Assembly (NCBI RefSeq): GCF_018687715.1
Contig: NC_056760.1
Span: forward strand, 38,973,501-39,037,500
Direction of reading: 5' to 3'
DNA length: 64,000 nucleotides
DNA from: Carya illinoinensis
Lineage: Eukaryota > Streptophyta > Magnoliopsida > Fagales > Juglandaceae
Shown here in pieces: positions 25,659 through 36,049 of the stretch. Numbering within the stretch: position 1 is the stretch's first letter; each line of letters starts with the position of its first letter. Under the pieces are notes generated by a model, which did no database searches, was not told the DNA's origin, and saw nothing but the letters and a program-made list of their open reading frames with translations. The translations under genes were made by a program, and so were the position numbers.

Positions 25659-26612
25659 AGTGTTTTAAACTCATCGTTAGATCCTTTTGAGGATCCCGAA
25701 GTGTAGGACTGAGATTAAATACCCAGGCCCCTATCCTTTTCTCTTCACTTTTTCCTTTTTCCTTTTTCTTCTTTCTCTTTTCTCTTTCCTTTCCTTCTCT
25801 TCGTGCCCGACGTGAGCCTTCCTCCATGCCCGTTCGGTCCAAGCTTCCAGCCGGCGCCACCTCCGGCCGCCGTGCCTCACCTCCCACACCGGCGTGATCC
25901 TCCCTCACCGCCGACCTCCACTGCACCGGTGGTGTGCTTTACCGGCCACCGAGTCTCTCTCTATCTCCCTTCAAAGAAATGGGTCTTCAACCCTTTTTCA
26001 CCTCTTTGGACCACCATACACGTTTGAAACGGCCACCAAGCACCACCATTGGAACCACCATGTCAAGGGCTTCCTCCCCATGTCTTTCTTTTCCCCTAAC
26101 TCTCACTCTTTCTCCGATGGGTCTTCACACACACACGTTCGGTTGCACCGCCGTGCACCACCGTGCACGGCCACCCATGGTGTTTCACCACCACCACCTT
26201 GTTCCTCTCATCACCATGAACTTCCCCAAGAAATTCCATGGCCAACGGAGCTATGTGTAGCTCTCACTCTCCCTCACTCTCCAAGGCCGAAAATGACTTC
26301 AAATGGCCGATCCGCTGCCGTGAGCCACCGTATGGCCACCACCTCGCCACCACAGCTCCACCACATCTTCATCTACCTTTCCCTAGCTTTCCATGAAGTT
26401 CTATGGCTTTCATCCACCTCAAGCAAACTCCTAGCTTTCGGATTTACTGTTCACGGCATGATGCCGCCGTGCTCCGCCACCCTTGACCACCACGAGGCCA
26501 CCATGAGCCTTCCAAGGCCACGCCTAGCTTTTCCTAAGCTCAAACTACCACTTTATGTGGTGGACAGCCACCGTACGCGGTGTTACCGCCACGTACGCTC
26601 CTCCGACGCTTA
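25659..26612 (+). other. CT-rich then CCACC-rich block in the long LTR
   Basis: A pyrimidine tract followed by about 800 bp very rich in CCACC/GCCACC. It leaves long open frames reading as Pro/His/Ser-rich protein, but composition explains this: no domain is recognised and overlapping frames are equally open. A similar block with the same order occurs at 43966-44640. This is probably the untranslated leader of the retrotransposon transcript. Confidence 0.55.
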
Positions 26613-26850
26613 ACTGTGACGACTAGCGAGCGATGCACGGGTTAGCCCGTCGATGGTATAACCCTCTATCTCTAGTTATTTATGTTTAAAGTAGTTGATT
26701 GGTTGGATCGTAGACTGTGTAGTTAGTATTTGTGGAGTTCGCTGCGTGGTTGTGAAGCGAAGTGTAGTTGTGAAGTGTTGGGCTTGATTGTGTAGCATTG
26801 TGGACTATGTTGTGAAGTATGGGCGTGAGATGGATGCCACAGATGTGATA

Positions 26851-27135
26851 CGGCGTGTAGTGTGAAGAGAGTACGCGTGAAGCGTACTCTGTGTAATGCA
26901 GCGACGCGTCGTGTGACGTGTGCTGTAGTGATGTGTGGCGTAGAAGAAAGGGAGTGCACGTGGAGTGTACTTCGTGTTGTATGGCGATGCACCGTGTGAT
27001 GTGCATCGTGATGATGAGTGTTGTAACGAAAGGAGTACGCGTGGCGCGTACTCCGTGTCGCGTAGCGATGCACCGTGAGGCGTGTATCGTAGTGATGTTG
27101 TCATAGTGTGGATGGAAGAGAGTTCACGTGAGTGT
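26851..27135 (+). repeat. Four tandem units of about 80-88 bp with palindromes
   Basis: Each unit carries a near-palindrome around GAGTACGCG...CGCGTACTC. Best case: GGAGTACGCG (27032-27041), TGG, CGCGTACTCC (27045-27054), a perfect 10-bp stem. Others are 26868-26890 (AGAGTACGC/GCGTACTCT), 26952 onward and 27119 onward. Spacers repeat GCGATGCACCGTG and GTGATG words. Confidence 0.8.
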
Positions 27136-27197
27136 ACTCTATACGAGGTCGTCATACACTGGATGACGTAGCAGAGAAGTGTGGAGTGTATGGTCTA

Positions 27198-27650
27198 GTG
27201 TCGGGAACTGTGTAACAGTATCCCGAAACAATGGTGACATAGCCTGTAGTCCTGGGTGACGAGATTTACCTTGTGGTTGACTATGGCTAAAGGTATATGG
27301 AAGTGGTGAAAAGGTATCAGAGAGTGCAACAGAAGCACAATGGGCCCCGTATTGTAACTCGAGATTCTGTCTTGAGCTGCATAATGTGACAGAGGCACAT
27401 TTATGGATGCAGTCCTCTTGTCAAGTGGCGGGAACTGTGTAACAGTGTCCCGAAGCAGTAGTGATGTGTCCTATAGTCCAAGGTAACGGGTATTGCCTTG
27501 AGACTGACTTGTGACTAAGAGTATAAGGAAGTGATGGAGAAGTATCAGAGCGTGCAGTGGAAGCATGATGGGTATCGTGATGTGACTCGGGATTTATCTC
27601 GAATTACGTGACGTGACAGAGGTGCATTTATGGATGCAATCCTCTCCCGT
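27198..27650 (+). repeat. Two-copy direct repeat of about 226 bp
   Basis: Copies start at about 27198 and 27424. Both contain GGGAACTGTGTAACAGT, TCCCGAA, AAGTATCAGAG/AGGTATCAGAG, GACAGAGG and CATTTATGGATGCA in the same order. Part of the long LTR. Confidence 0.8.
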
Positions 27651-29688
27651 TAAGTGTTGGGATGAACTTATAAAGAGTCGGAAAGTAGGAAAAGTCCTAT
27701 CGACCGGGTCTTAACAAGTTGGTATTGGAGTTTGGAGCTTGTTTATACAAGCAGGCGTTTATTGGAATTATAAGTTGCTCTTAGGTGATAAAAGGGGATG
27801 AGATACATGTGTCTCTGGCAAGACAAGTGTATCAGACAGATTTATCATATGTAATGAGTAATCTGTCCTGATCATGGTTACATGGTATTTTAGCCAGAGA
27901 ATTGGCTGACTTCATGTAGCCTGAATGGATGGAAATAAGGATGTAGCGTGGGCTAGGATACGTGAAAGTAGTGAAGAGTATATAGTTTAAGGTTAGGACG
28001 CATGGCTCTGTATGTCAGAATCATGCGTTGGATTGTGTAAATAGAAGAACGAGACAGAGATCTTAGTGTCTTAACCTAAGGTGAATCACAGAGGTTCACT
28101 TTAAGGAATAAGATCCCCAAAGTTTTAGCATAGTAAATAGTACGTAAGAGCCCAGGGATGGATAGAGAATGTTTCAAGCAAAGCATAGTTCTATTTTCTA
28201 GAATAGTTACTTATGCATTAGATAGATGATGACATAAAGTTATGTGTATGCATGTAGGTTGCCATCTGACACGCACATGAATGGACTGCATGAATTGAGT
28301 ATGGCATGAAGTCCAGGTAAGTGTTACGTTCATACTCTTCTAGAGTTTTCTCTATAAAAAAAAAATGGAAAAGAAAATGAAAGTTTTTCACAAAAAAAAA
28401 AAAGAAAAAAAAAGAAAATGAAACATAAGTTTTCAAGTATAAGTACGTAACGGCCTTCCTTGGCAGCCCCTTTTTATGCACCCAAAGTATGTACGTGTAT
28501 GCATGTGAATGGATGCTATAAGTAGGACGTATTGTATGTATATTGATGAAAAGAAACGAAATGAAGCTTTAAAAGACGTTATAACTGTTAAGGACTGTAA
28601 GGATTGATAAAGAGAGAAAACTATCTTTTCTAAAATAAAATAACTCTTTTTAAAACAACTTTAATGGAAAAGAAAGAAAATCAGTTTCCTCTTAAAGAAA
28701 CTTCTCTTAAAGCAACTTTTAGGAAAAATAAAGAAAATTATGCTTTAAACGATACGAATAAAAAGGAAAAGACTGTAAAGAAATGAACGGATTGAATGTA
28801 TGATGTATGAAAATACGTAATGGCCACATGGACTGGACTGGAAATGATATCAAAGAAATGGGCAGATTGCAATGCCGGGTAAGTAGAACTGGTAGTGCAC
28901 CCAGTGCTGCACCCTGACTGAATGGATTCCCAACCCGCGGCCACGGGCGGAATCAGGTCCAAAAGACCGCTAACCCCAGCGCACGGGGCGTAACAGTGTG
29001 CAACGGCCACATGAAAGTGATAAGAATGAACGAATGCATGTTAAGAATGGATGCATGTATGTATGTATGAATGAATGGACCGAATGCATGAATGTCCGTA
29101 AGTAAGAAAAGATGATTTAATGAACGTATGTATGCATGAATGTACGTAGAAATATAAATGCATGAAAAGATTCTTTAAGTAACGAAGGCAGCGATGCGTG
29201 GGGAACTGTTTTAAAGAAGAAATCATGTTTTAAATAAAAACCCCACCTCAAAACGTTTTCAAACGAAAAGAAAGACGTATGCATGCTACGTAAGATATGT
29301 ATGTATGGAATGATAACTGCATGACTGAAAAACTATGTTATTATATTTTCACTGTATGAAGTAATGCTTACGAGTCATCGACTCATTTTAGTTTTTATGT
29401 GTGCCCTCCCAGGCATAAGATGAGCATGACAGGTCAGAACAAGCACAGCCCAAGGGGAAGAGCACGAAGGCCTAGGCAAGATGTTTCACATTAAAAGCTT
29501 TAATTATGTAATGTAATGTTTTCCGCTGAAAGTTTTAATCAAGAAAAAAATGAGATTTTATTTATAACATGGAGTCTTTTGTATCCTGGTATGTATGGAA
29601 AAGAGATTGAAAAGGAATCGTAATTCCCGTCGGTTTTTATCAAAATCGATATGAAAAAGGACCCACCACAAGGACGGGCGTTACAGGT

Positions 29689-29700
29689 TGGTATCAGAGC
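29689..29700 (+). other. Primer-binding site after the long LTR
   Basis: TGGTATCAGAGC, an exact match to the initiator-Met tRNA primer site, three bases after the LTR end (29685). It shows the unit to its left is a 5' LTR in plus orientation. Confidence 0.88.
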
Positions 29701-30225
29701 AATACCCAGGTTATGAAAGACTTCATATGAAAGTTTATCTTAAAAATAAATGAAAGAAAACTTATTTTCCTTTACATGAAAGAAATAAATCTTTTTATAG
29801 AAAGAAAATCTTTTTCATAAAAGAAACCTTTTACAAAAAAAAAAAAAAAATTATAGGAAAGTAAACTTGACATGAAAGAAAGTTAATGAAAAGATAACTG
29901 GATTAAGAAGAATGGAAAACCTAGGCTGACGTCTTCCCAAGGCATGTCTTGTCCTGCAGTAAGTATAAGAAAGTATTTTCTTTTAAGTATCACAGTATTT
30001 TATGAGTATAACCCAGTTAATGTATGCATGTCAGAATGGCACCTACTAAGAAAGGTCATGTTGAGTGCATGTCATGAAGGAAATCATACAGAATGAACAT
30101 GGTTAGAAAAGAAAGAAATGGGAGATGAAAAGTCGAGAACATATAGATGTAGTTGTATGTCATAAATAAATAGACTAGAATTTTTAATTGAGTTGCGATA
30201 GTTAGAAAACGTATGAACGACTGTA

Positions 30226-32190
30226 TTCCAGTACAAAGTCATATTCTAGTAATTTTGCTACCCATTTCTGCTGGGCTGGAGTCCCCACTCTTTGTTCCAA
30301 CAAATATTTCAGGGCATGTTGATTAGTGCGTACTTTGAAAGTTTGACCCAATAAATAGTGTCTCCATTTTCTAATTGCCATCACCAAGGCGAGTAACTCC
30401 TTCTCATAAGTAGATAAAGTTAGACTTCTTCCCTTCAAAGCTTGACTTAGATAGGCAATGGGCTGCCCCCCTTGCATTAAAAACTGCCCCTAGACCTTCC
30501 CCTGATGCATCACAGTTAATAACAAAATTCTTAGTAAAATTTGGTAACCTTAACACTAGACTAGAGGACTCACCATAGCTTGCTTTTGCTTATTAAAAGC
30601 TTATAGAGCTTTCTCTGTCCACCAGAAGGCACCCTTTATTAACAAGGTTGCGAGTGGCGCGGCAATACTGCCATACCCTTGAACAAACTTTCTGTAGTAG
30701 CCTGTAAGTCCTAGGAACCCCCTCAAGGCCTTGAGGTTCTTAGGCACTGTCCACCTTTGCATTGCTTCAATCTTTCTTGGATCTGCTTTAACTCTCTCTT
30801 TTGAGACAATATGCCCTAAATATTCCACTTCATTGCACCCAAAACTACACTTGGAAGCCTTTGCAAAAAACTAGTAAGATTGTAAAACCTTCAAAATAGT
30901 ATGCAAATGTTGTAAATGTTCTTGCAAAGACTTACTATAAATTAAAATATCATTGAAAAAAACCAACACAAAATTTTTAAAATAAGGTAGGAACACCTCA
31001 TTCATAAACCTTTGAAAATTTGATGGAGCATTAGTAAGGTCGAAAGACATTACCAAAAACTCGTAGTGACCCTTATGGGTCCTAAAGACAGTCTTGGGAA
31101 TGTCCTCTGGGTTCATCTTGATTTGATGGTACCCTGAGCATAGATCCAACTTCGAAAACACTTGAGCCCCATAAAACTCATCGAAGAATTCATCAATATT
31201 GGGTATTGAAAATTTGTCCTTCGTCATGTCCTTAGTAAGAGCACAATAATCCACACACATACGCCATCCCCCATCAGCTTTTCTTACTAATAAAACTGGA
31301 GAAGAGTAAGGATTTTGGCTGCTTCTAACAATTCCACTCTTTATCATTTATGTTTCCAACCTCTTGATTTCCCCTTTCTGATAATATGGGTACCTATAAG
31401 GCCTTACACAAGTGGGTTTGGATCCAGGTTGTAACAATATCTTATGATCATGGCTCCTAGATGGAGGCAAAACACTTGGCTCGTTAAAAACTCCCTTAAA
31501 CTTATCAATAATGCCCTGCACACCCACTAGGACATGTTATTGAGGATCTTTGTGAATCCCTTCTAAAAACTGGAGCCAAATTCCTTTGGTAGAATTTTTC
31601 TTCAACCCCTCTACTTATTCATCTTCTTCCACTATTCTGCTTGGTAACTAGACTCCTCTTAATGTAACAGCCTCATTTTCAACATTAAAAGACATCAACA
31701 AATTTGTAAAATTTCATACTATTATTCCCAACAACCAATCCATAATCAACACTAGGTCACAACCTCCTAGAATCAACAAATACAAATCAGAAGTAGCATG
31801 CAAACCTTGTAATAAGAGTGGGACAACCCTTCATAAACCAAGGCAAGGGAGGTTGGCTCCATTGGCCGGTTGAACTAACTGTTGGCTTTCCTCCAGTGGT
31901 AGTCAAGCTTTCCTTGCTACATTTGGATCAATGAAACTATGTGTACTCCCTATGTCAATGAAGATTATCACACTGGTTTTATTTATGACCCCTGTTAGTC
32001 TCATAGTCTTAGGGGCCAGTGCCCCTGCCACAACATGCAATGAAATGCCTAATAACTCCCCATTTTCCTCCTCTCCTTCTTTCCCTCCAACTAGTTGGAT
32101 TATGGCTAAAGACCCTTTAGTTTCCACTTCTTCTACTTCATCCTCCCCCAAGTTTAATGGAATTAGTACCTCATTAATGCATCCTTAATG
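30226..32190 (-). pseudogene. Ty3/gypsy protease, reverse transcriptase and RNase H, decayed
   Basis: Minus-strand front and middle of a gypsy polyprotein. From right to left: protease fragment (31903-32151) with IDIGSTHSFIDP, where family members usually have D-S-G; reverse transcriptase (30871-31347) with SSPVLLVRKADGGWRMCVDY, FSKLDLCSGYHQIKM and FRTHKGHYEFLVM, and an active-site block reading FFNDILIYS where FFDDILIYS is expected; connection domain (30601-30828) with MEYLGHIVSKERVKADPRKI and LRGFLGLTGYYRKFV; RNase H (to about 30226) with LSTYEKELLALVMAIRKWRHYLL. Stops separate the blocks. The frame ends abruptly after the YDFVLEYS motif, where the truncated long-LTR element begins. The integrase half is at 20080-20940. 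Confidence 0.9.
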
Positions 32191-32403
32191 GTGTTATATA
32201 AGGCACCAATGATTGGACGTCACTTGTAATCTACAGATTAAAAAGATAAATTAAAACAAAAGATTAAAAACGATTTGAAAAGTTGGAACGTTGAGATGAG
32301 TTGAATTAAATTGTGAATAGTAGTATTTTGTGAATTCTATTGAGATGAATTTAACTTTTTAAGATTTAAGATTGAGATGGATATAACTTTTTAAGATTGA
32401 GGT
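32191..32403. other. Short AT-rich repeat between gypsy remnant and LecRK B
   Basis: Contains GAGATGAGTTGAATTAAATTGTGAATAG and a duplicated TTTAACTTTTTAAGATT / ATAACTTTTTAAGATT with GATTGAGATGGAT/GATTGAGGTGGAT. It resembles the GAGATGAG-type short repeats near 60 kb. The kinase of LecRK B is truncated here. Confidence 0.4.
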
Positions 32404-33873
32404 GGATCAGTTCCGTGATCATACAATCTTGCAAGACCAAAGTTTCCTAATCTACTAATCATTGCACCATCTAGCAAGACATTGCTGGCCTTGACATCTC
32501 TGTGCACTACAACTTGCTCCCATTCTTCGTGTAGATATAATAGACCCGATGGTTCCAATTGAGTGTGATCTGGGGTTGGTCGAATAGGTACTTGTCTAGG
32601 CTTCGATTGGGCATGTAGTCATATACCAAAAGCAGCACTCCCTTGCACCGACAATAGCCCAAGAGTGAAACTAAATTCCTGTGGCGAAGTTGACCTATAC
32701 TTGCAATTTTTTCAACAAATTATCTCATTCCTTGTCTTGATTCATGGGAGACTTTCTTCACTGCAATCTCAAATTTAGGGGTAGGTAATACACCTCTATA
32801 AACCATACCAAATCCACCAATGCCAAATAGCTATTTATCCTTGAATCCTTTTGTGGCAATATAAAGATCTTTGTATTTGAATATGCGAGGCCCATAGTCA
32901 AGGTCCTAGTCTTCTACCAATTCTGCAAGCTTCCTCTTCCATTTTACGACATAAATTGCAGCTGAAATTGCCACCGAGACTAAACCGACAATCATCATAG
33001 GTAACTCAATTGTCAATAGATTAGATCTCTTTTTACCTCTAATCCGAGGCAGCATGGGAAGTTGCGAGTGGACAAGTGCTGGAGCCTAGCCCGATCATCT
33101 AAAAATCCAACCCAAAACATAATGGTTTGATAGAACAAAGCTAGTCGAGGAAGATAAGCCAACATACATATTGTCGTTAATGATAGGCGAAAGATCAAGA
33201 GACAAAGACAATAGCGGGATTTTGGGTTTATGACATTGATGGGAGATAAAGTGACATTGATTTGTTTCTCCACACCAGCATAATCCACCCAAACTTGCAT
33301 TTGGTGGCCACTAATAAGGCTCATGTTCTTAAACCCACCATTATTATCAGCGAAGTATCCTATAGGAGCAGACTTTTTAGACTTCAGCCCATTTATATCA
33401 ATCCCAAAACAATTGTCGTTTTAGCAAACTCGCTATTTTCAATTGTATCGAGTACCATGGCAACCGCATGATTGGTTGAATTACCATTGTTGGTCTCATT
33501 GAAAAGGCCAAGGTACCGGCTTGGAAGTGCTTCTCAGATCTCTTTTGTTGGAGCAATCATGAAAGCAATCCCATGACCGCTCAAAGTTGGATATTGGGAA
33601 ATGATGGAGAACACAAAAGTCGCAAAGAAGGAAGAAGAGTTACCATTTAAGGAATTCTTGAAGCTTATAGGATTGGGATAGAAAGCATGACCCTTCTGCT
33701 GTTTGGTGTCATTGGGGAGCTTCAAAAGTCCATTAGCAGTGATTTCGGCTATGCCGTAGAGTCGCCGATCTATATCCATTGAAGGTGAAGCTGATATCTT
33801 CTAAAGCTACGAAGCCTACCAGTAGACACGACAACAATATTCCAAGCTTCGAAAACATGGCTATATTTTGCAT
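32404..33873 (-). pseudogene. LecRK pseudogene B (lectin, membrane helix, kinase N-lobe to NFG)
   Basis: Minus-strand clade-IV-like L-type lectin receptor kinase. Start at 33873 as in copies A and C. Lectin domain (33013-33860) has GHAFYPNPISFKNSLNGN, GHGIAFMIAPTKEI then a TGA, and SLISGHQMQVWVDYAG. A hydrophobic segment around 32950-33010 is the membrane helix. The kinase follows to 32404: a glycine loop reading GIGGFG, the invariant Lys in [30 protein letters not shown], a degraded catalytic loop with KASNVLLDG, and the activation start [13 protein letters not shown], where DFG is expected. There is a frameshift near 33775, several stops, and the kinase C-lobe is missing. An LTR element sits just upstream (33902). 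Confidence 0.85.
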
Positions 33874-33901
33874 ACACCTCTCTCTTCTTCACACGGTTTC
33901 T

Positions 33902-34356
33902 TGTTGAAATCAACCCAAGTGTGTACCGTTTTCTCTCTTGGTTTTATTAGGCACCAACTGCAGCCACCAACCATCTACTCATCCACCGTATTCTTTGTGG
34001 CAGCAAATATTGACCAAGAGAGCTCTTGATCAAGCTGCACCGAAAGAGGACTTGAAAATGCATGTCTCTTGTCCCCCATGGTTCTCCTATAAAAGGAGAT
34101 GAATTCTGAAGATGAAGATCATCCTCACTAAAGTGAGAGATCGGGCAGAGGGCTAAGCGCGAAAATGGGTTCTGGGGAAACCCAGAACGGAGGCCATTTG
34201 AGAGAGATAGAGATATGTTGTGAGTGTTTGTAAAATTGTACAAACATATTGAAAAATTGAATTTCCGCTTCAGTGGACGTAGGCAAGTTGCCGAACCACT
34301 TAAATACTGTTTCTATCTATTGTGGGTGTGATTTCTGGGCGGCTTGAGGCACAACA
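33902..34356 (+). repeat. 5' LTR of copia-derived element 2
   Basis: 455 bp, TG...CA. It shares the ends (TTGAAATCAACCCAAGTGTG; GAGGCACAACA) and the CAGTGGACGTAGGCAAGTTG block with element 1, but the middle has diverged. The TATA box is again inside an inverted repeat, TCTCCTATAAAAGGAGA (34083-34099), followed by a CTCACTAAAGTGAG hairpin. Confidence 0.92.
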
Positions 34357-34358
34357 AA

Positions 34359-34370
34359 TGGTATCAGAGC
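34359..34370 (+). other. Primer-binding site of element 2
   Basis: TGGTATCAGAGC, exact initiator-Met tRNA primer site, two bases after the 5' LTR. Confidence 0.92.
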
Positions 34371-34818
34371 TTCGGTTCGTGCTACCCAAAAAATTACAGT
34401 TGATCAAAATCAACTTTTGATCACACCACAATGTTCCCCTCATCAAGACGGATCCGTAGCCGCAAACGGCATCGAAAACGGAGGTCGGAGGAGCCCGTAC
34501 GCGCCCCTGGAAGTCGGAGAGTGCGATGCACGCGCCTCAGTCGCATTGGAGGAAAAGAAGATGAAGTGGGAAACATGCGCCACGCGCCCCCACGCGCGGC
34601 TGGAGGAGGAAGACGCGTGAGGGACACGCGTCCACGCGCCCTCACGCGCGGCTGGGGGTTAAAGACGCTTGCAAGGCACGCGCTCACGCGCCCCCACGCG
34701 CACTCAGAGGACTTTGGCGCGTGTTGTCCACGTGCCAGATGTGCCTCAGACGCCCTACTATGGCGCGTGTAAGACATGCGCCAGACGATCTGGACCGTCC
34801 ATTTTTCAGATCTTTGTT

Positions 34819-35737
34819 GGGCTAGATCTAAGCCATTCAGAGTCCAATTTGAACGATCAAATAGTGCTTTCCAACTATTTGGATCATTCCGGACTCATCC
34901 GTAAGGTGGGAATGTCGAGATTTGCCATCGGTACTGTCAATCTGAACTGTCGATGTGTTGCAGATCATTTTGGGCTAGATCTACGCCAGTTGGAGTCTAA
35001 TTGCAACGATCAAATGGTGATGACAAACTATTTGGATCATTCCAGACTCATCCGTACGGTGGGAATATTGAGATTCGCCATCGGTACTGTTGATCTGAAC
35101 TGTCAATGTGTTGCAAATCATTTTGGGCTAGATCTACGCTAGTTGGAGTCTAATTGCGATGATCAAATGGTGATGACAAACTATTTGGATCATTCCAGAC
35201 TCATCCATACGGTGGGAATATTGAAATTCGCCATCGGTACTGTCGATCTGAACTGTCGAGGTGTTGCAGATCATTTTGGGCTAGATCTACGCCGGTTGGA
35301 GTTCAATTGTGATGATCAAATGGTGCTGACAAACTATTTGGATCATTCTGAACTCATCTTTACGGTGGAAATGTGGAGATTCGCCATCGGTACTGTCGAT
35401 CTGAACTGTCGAGGTGTTGCAGATCATTTTGGGCTAGATCTACGCCGATTGGAGTTCAATTGTGATGATCAAATAGTGCTGACAAACTATTTGGATCATT
35501 TTGAACTCATCTATACGGTGGGAATGTGGAGATTTGCCATCGGTACTGTCGATCTGAACTGTCGAGGTGTTGGAGATCATTTTGGGCTAGACCAACGCCA
35601 ATTAGAGTTCAATCGTGATGATCAAATAGTGATGACAAACTATTTGGATCATTCCGGACTCATCGGTACGGTGGGAATGTTGAGATTCGCCATCGGTACA
35701 TTTGATCTGAACCGTCCACGTGTTGCAAATCAGTTGT
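34819..35737 (+). repeat. 153-bp tandem array (6 units) in element 2 leader
   Basis: Units start with GGGCTAGATCTA (the last with GGGCTAGACCAA) at 34819, 34972, 35125, 35278, 35431 and 35584: five consecutive spacings of exactly 153 bp. Each unit keeps the inverted repeat around CAAATRGT...ACTATTTG (one arm base varies), and the reading frame is open through the whole array except for one stop at the 35140 unit junction. Upstream, 34490-34790 is rich in ACGCGCC words, also as in element 1. Confidence 0.93.
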
Positions 35738-35995
35738 GGGCTTGATCGTAGCCAGTTGGAGTCGTGACAGACTCATTTGCTGTGGGCTTGATCGTAGCCA
35801 GTTAGAGTCATGATAGACTCATTTGCTATGGGCTTGATCGTAGCCAGTTGGAGTCGTGACAGACTCATTTGTTTTGGGCTTGATCTTAGCAAGTTGGAGT
35901 CGTGACGGACTCAATTGTTTTTGGCTTGATCGCAACCAGTTGGAGTCATGCCAGACTCATTGATTTTGGGCTTGATTTAAGCCAGTTGGGATCGT
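35738..35995 (+). repeat. 46-bp tandem repeat array in element 2
   Basis: About five diverging copies of GGGCTTGATCGTAGCCAGTT followed by GGAGTCGTGACAGACTCATT. Each contains GAGTC...GACTC, a potential short hairpin. Element 1 has a shorter, more diverged version at 17408-17575. Confidence 0.8.
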
Positions 35996-36049
35996 GAAAT
36001 TTGATGGAGCAAATTTCAGATCATTGGACGATGTTGATTAACTTGTTAT

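Larger units (their letters stand above)
24906..29685 (+). repeat. 5' LTR, 4780 bp
   Basis: Very long LTR. From its start: short repeated words (GCCGAG/CACGTGTCG at 24950-25060), AT-rich duplications (TATCTATAGAAAA at 25140-25200; two copies of a block with TTTATAAAATAATATTCTATC at 25440 and 25575), a CT-rich tract (25735-25800), a CCACC-rich block with open but unconserved frames (25800-26610), palindromic tandem repeats (26850-27135), a two-copy repeat (27198-27650), and AAAGAAAA-rich sequence to the end. Confidence 0.75.
24906..30225 (+). mobile_element. Gypsy-type LTR retrotransposon with 4.8-kb LTR, truncated after its leader
   Basis: Begins TGTAATATCCGCTCC at 24906 and the LTR closes GGACGGGCGTTACA at 29685, the inverted ends typical of Tekay/Del-like gypsy LTRs. 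A perfect initiator-Met primer-binding site follows at 29689-29700, so this is a 5' LTR plus about 525 bp of A-rich leader, not just LTR sequence. No gag follows. At about 30226 the sequence switches into the RNase H of the minus-strand gypsy element. The 3' part and 3' LTR are therefore missing. Tekay-like naming rests on LTR ends and length only. Confidence 0.75.

Noticed and set aside
25803..26613. Pro/His/Ser-rich frames as host genes
   Set aside because: Several overlapping frames are open at once and all reflect CCACC-rich composition within the LTR.
26686..27155. His/Thr/Ser-rich minus frames around 27 kb
   Set aside because: They are translations of the palindromic tandem units in the long LTR; three overlapping frames are open simultaneously.
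24906..29685. Solo LTR with GGTTG duplication
   Set aside because: An exact initiator-Met primer-binding site follows at the correct distance, so the unit is better read as a 5' LTR with leader of a truncated element.
34669..35745. Long open frames through the 153-bp repeats as a real repeat-protein gene
   Set aside because: The frame is open because the repeat length is a multiple of three and the unit lacks stops; there is no known domain, and the region lies in the untranslated leader of a non-autonomous retroelement. Kept only as a hypothesis in the findings.
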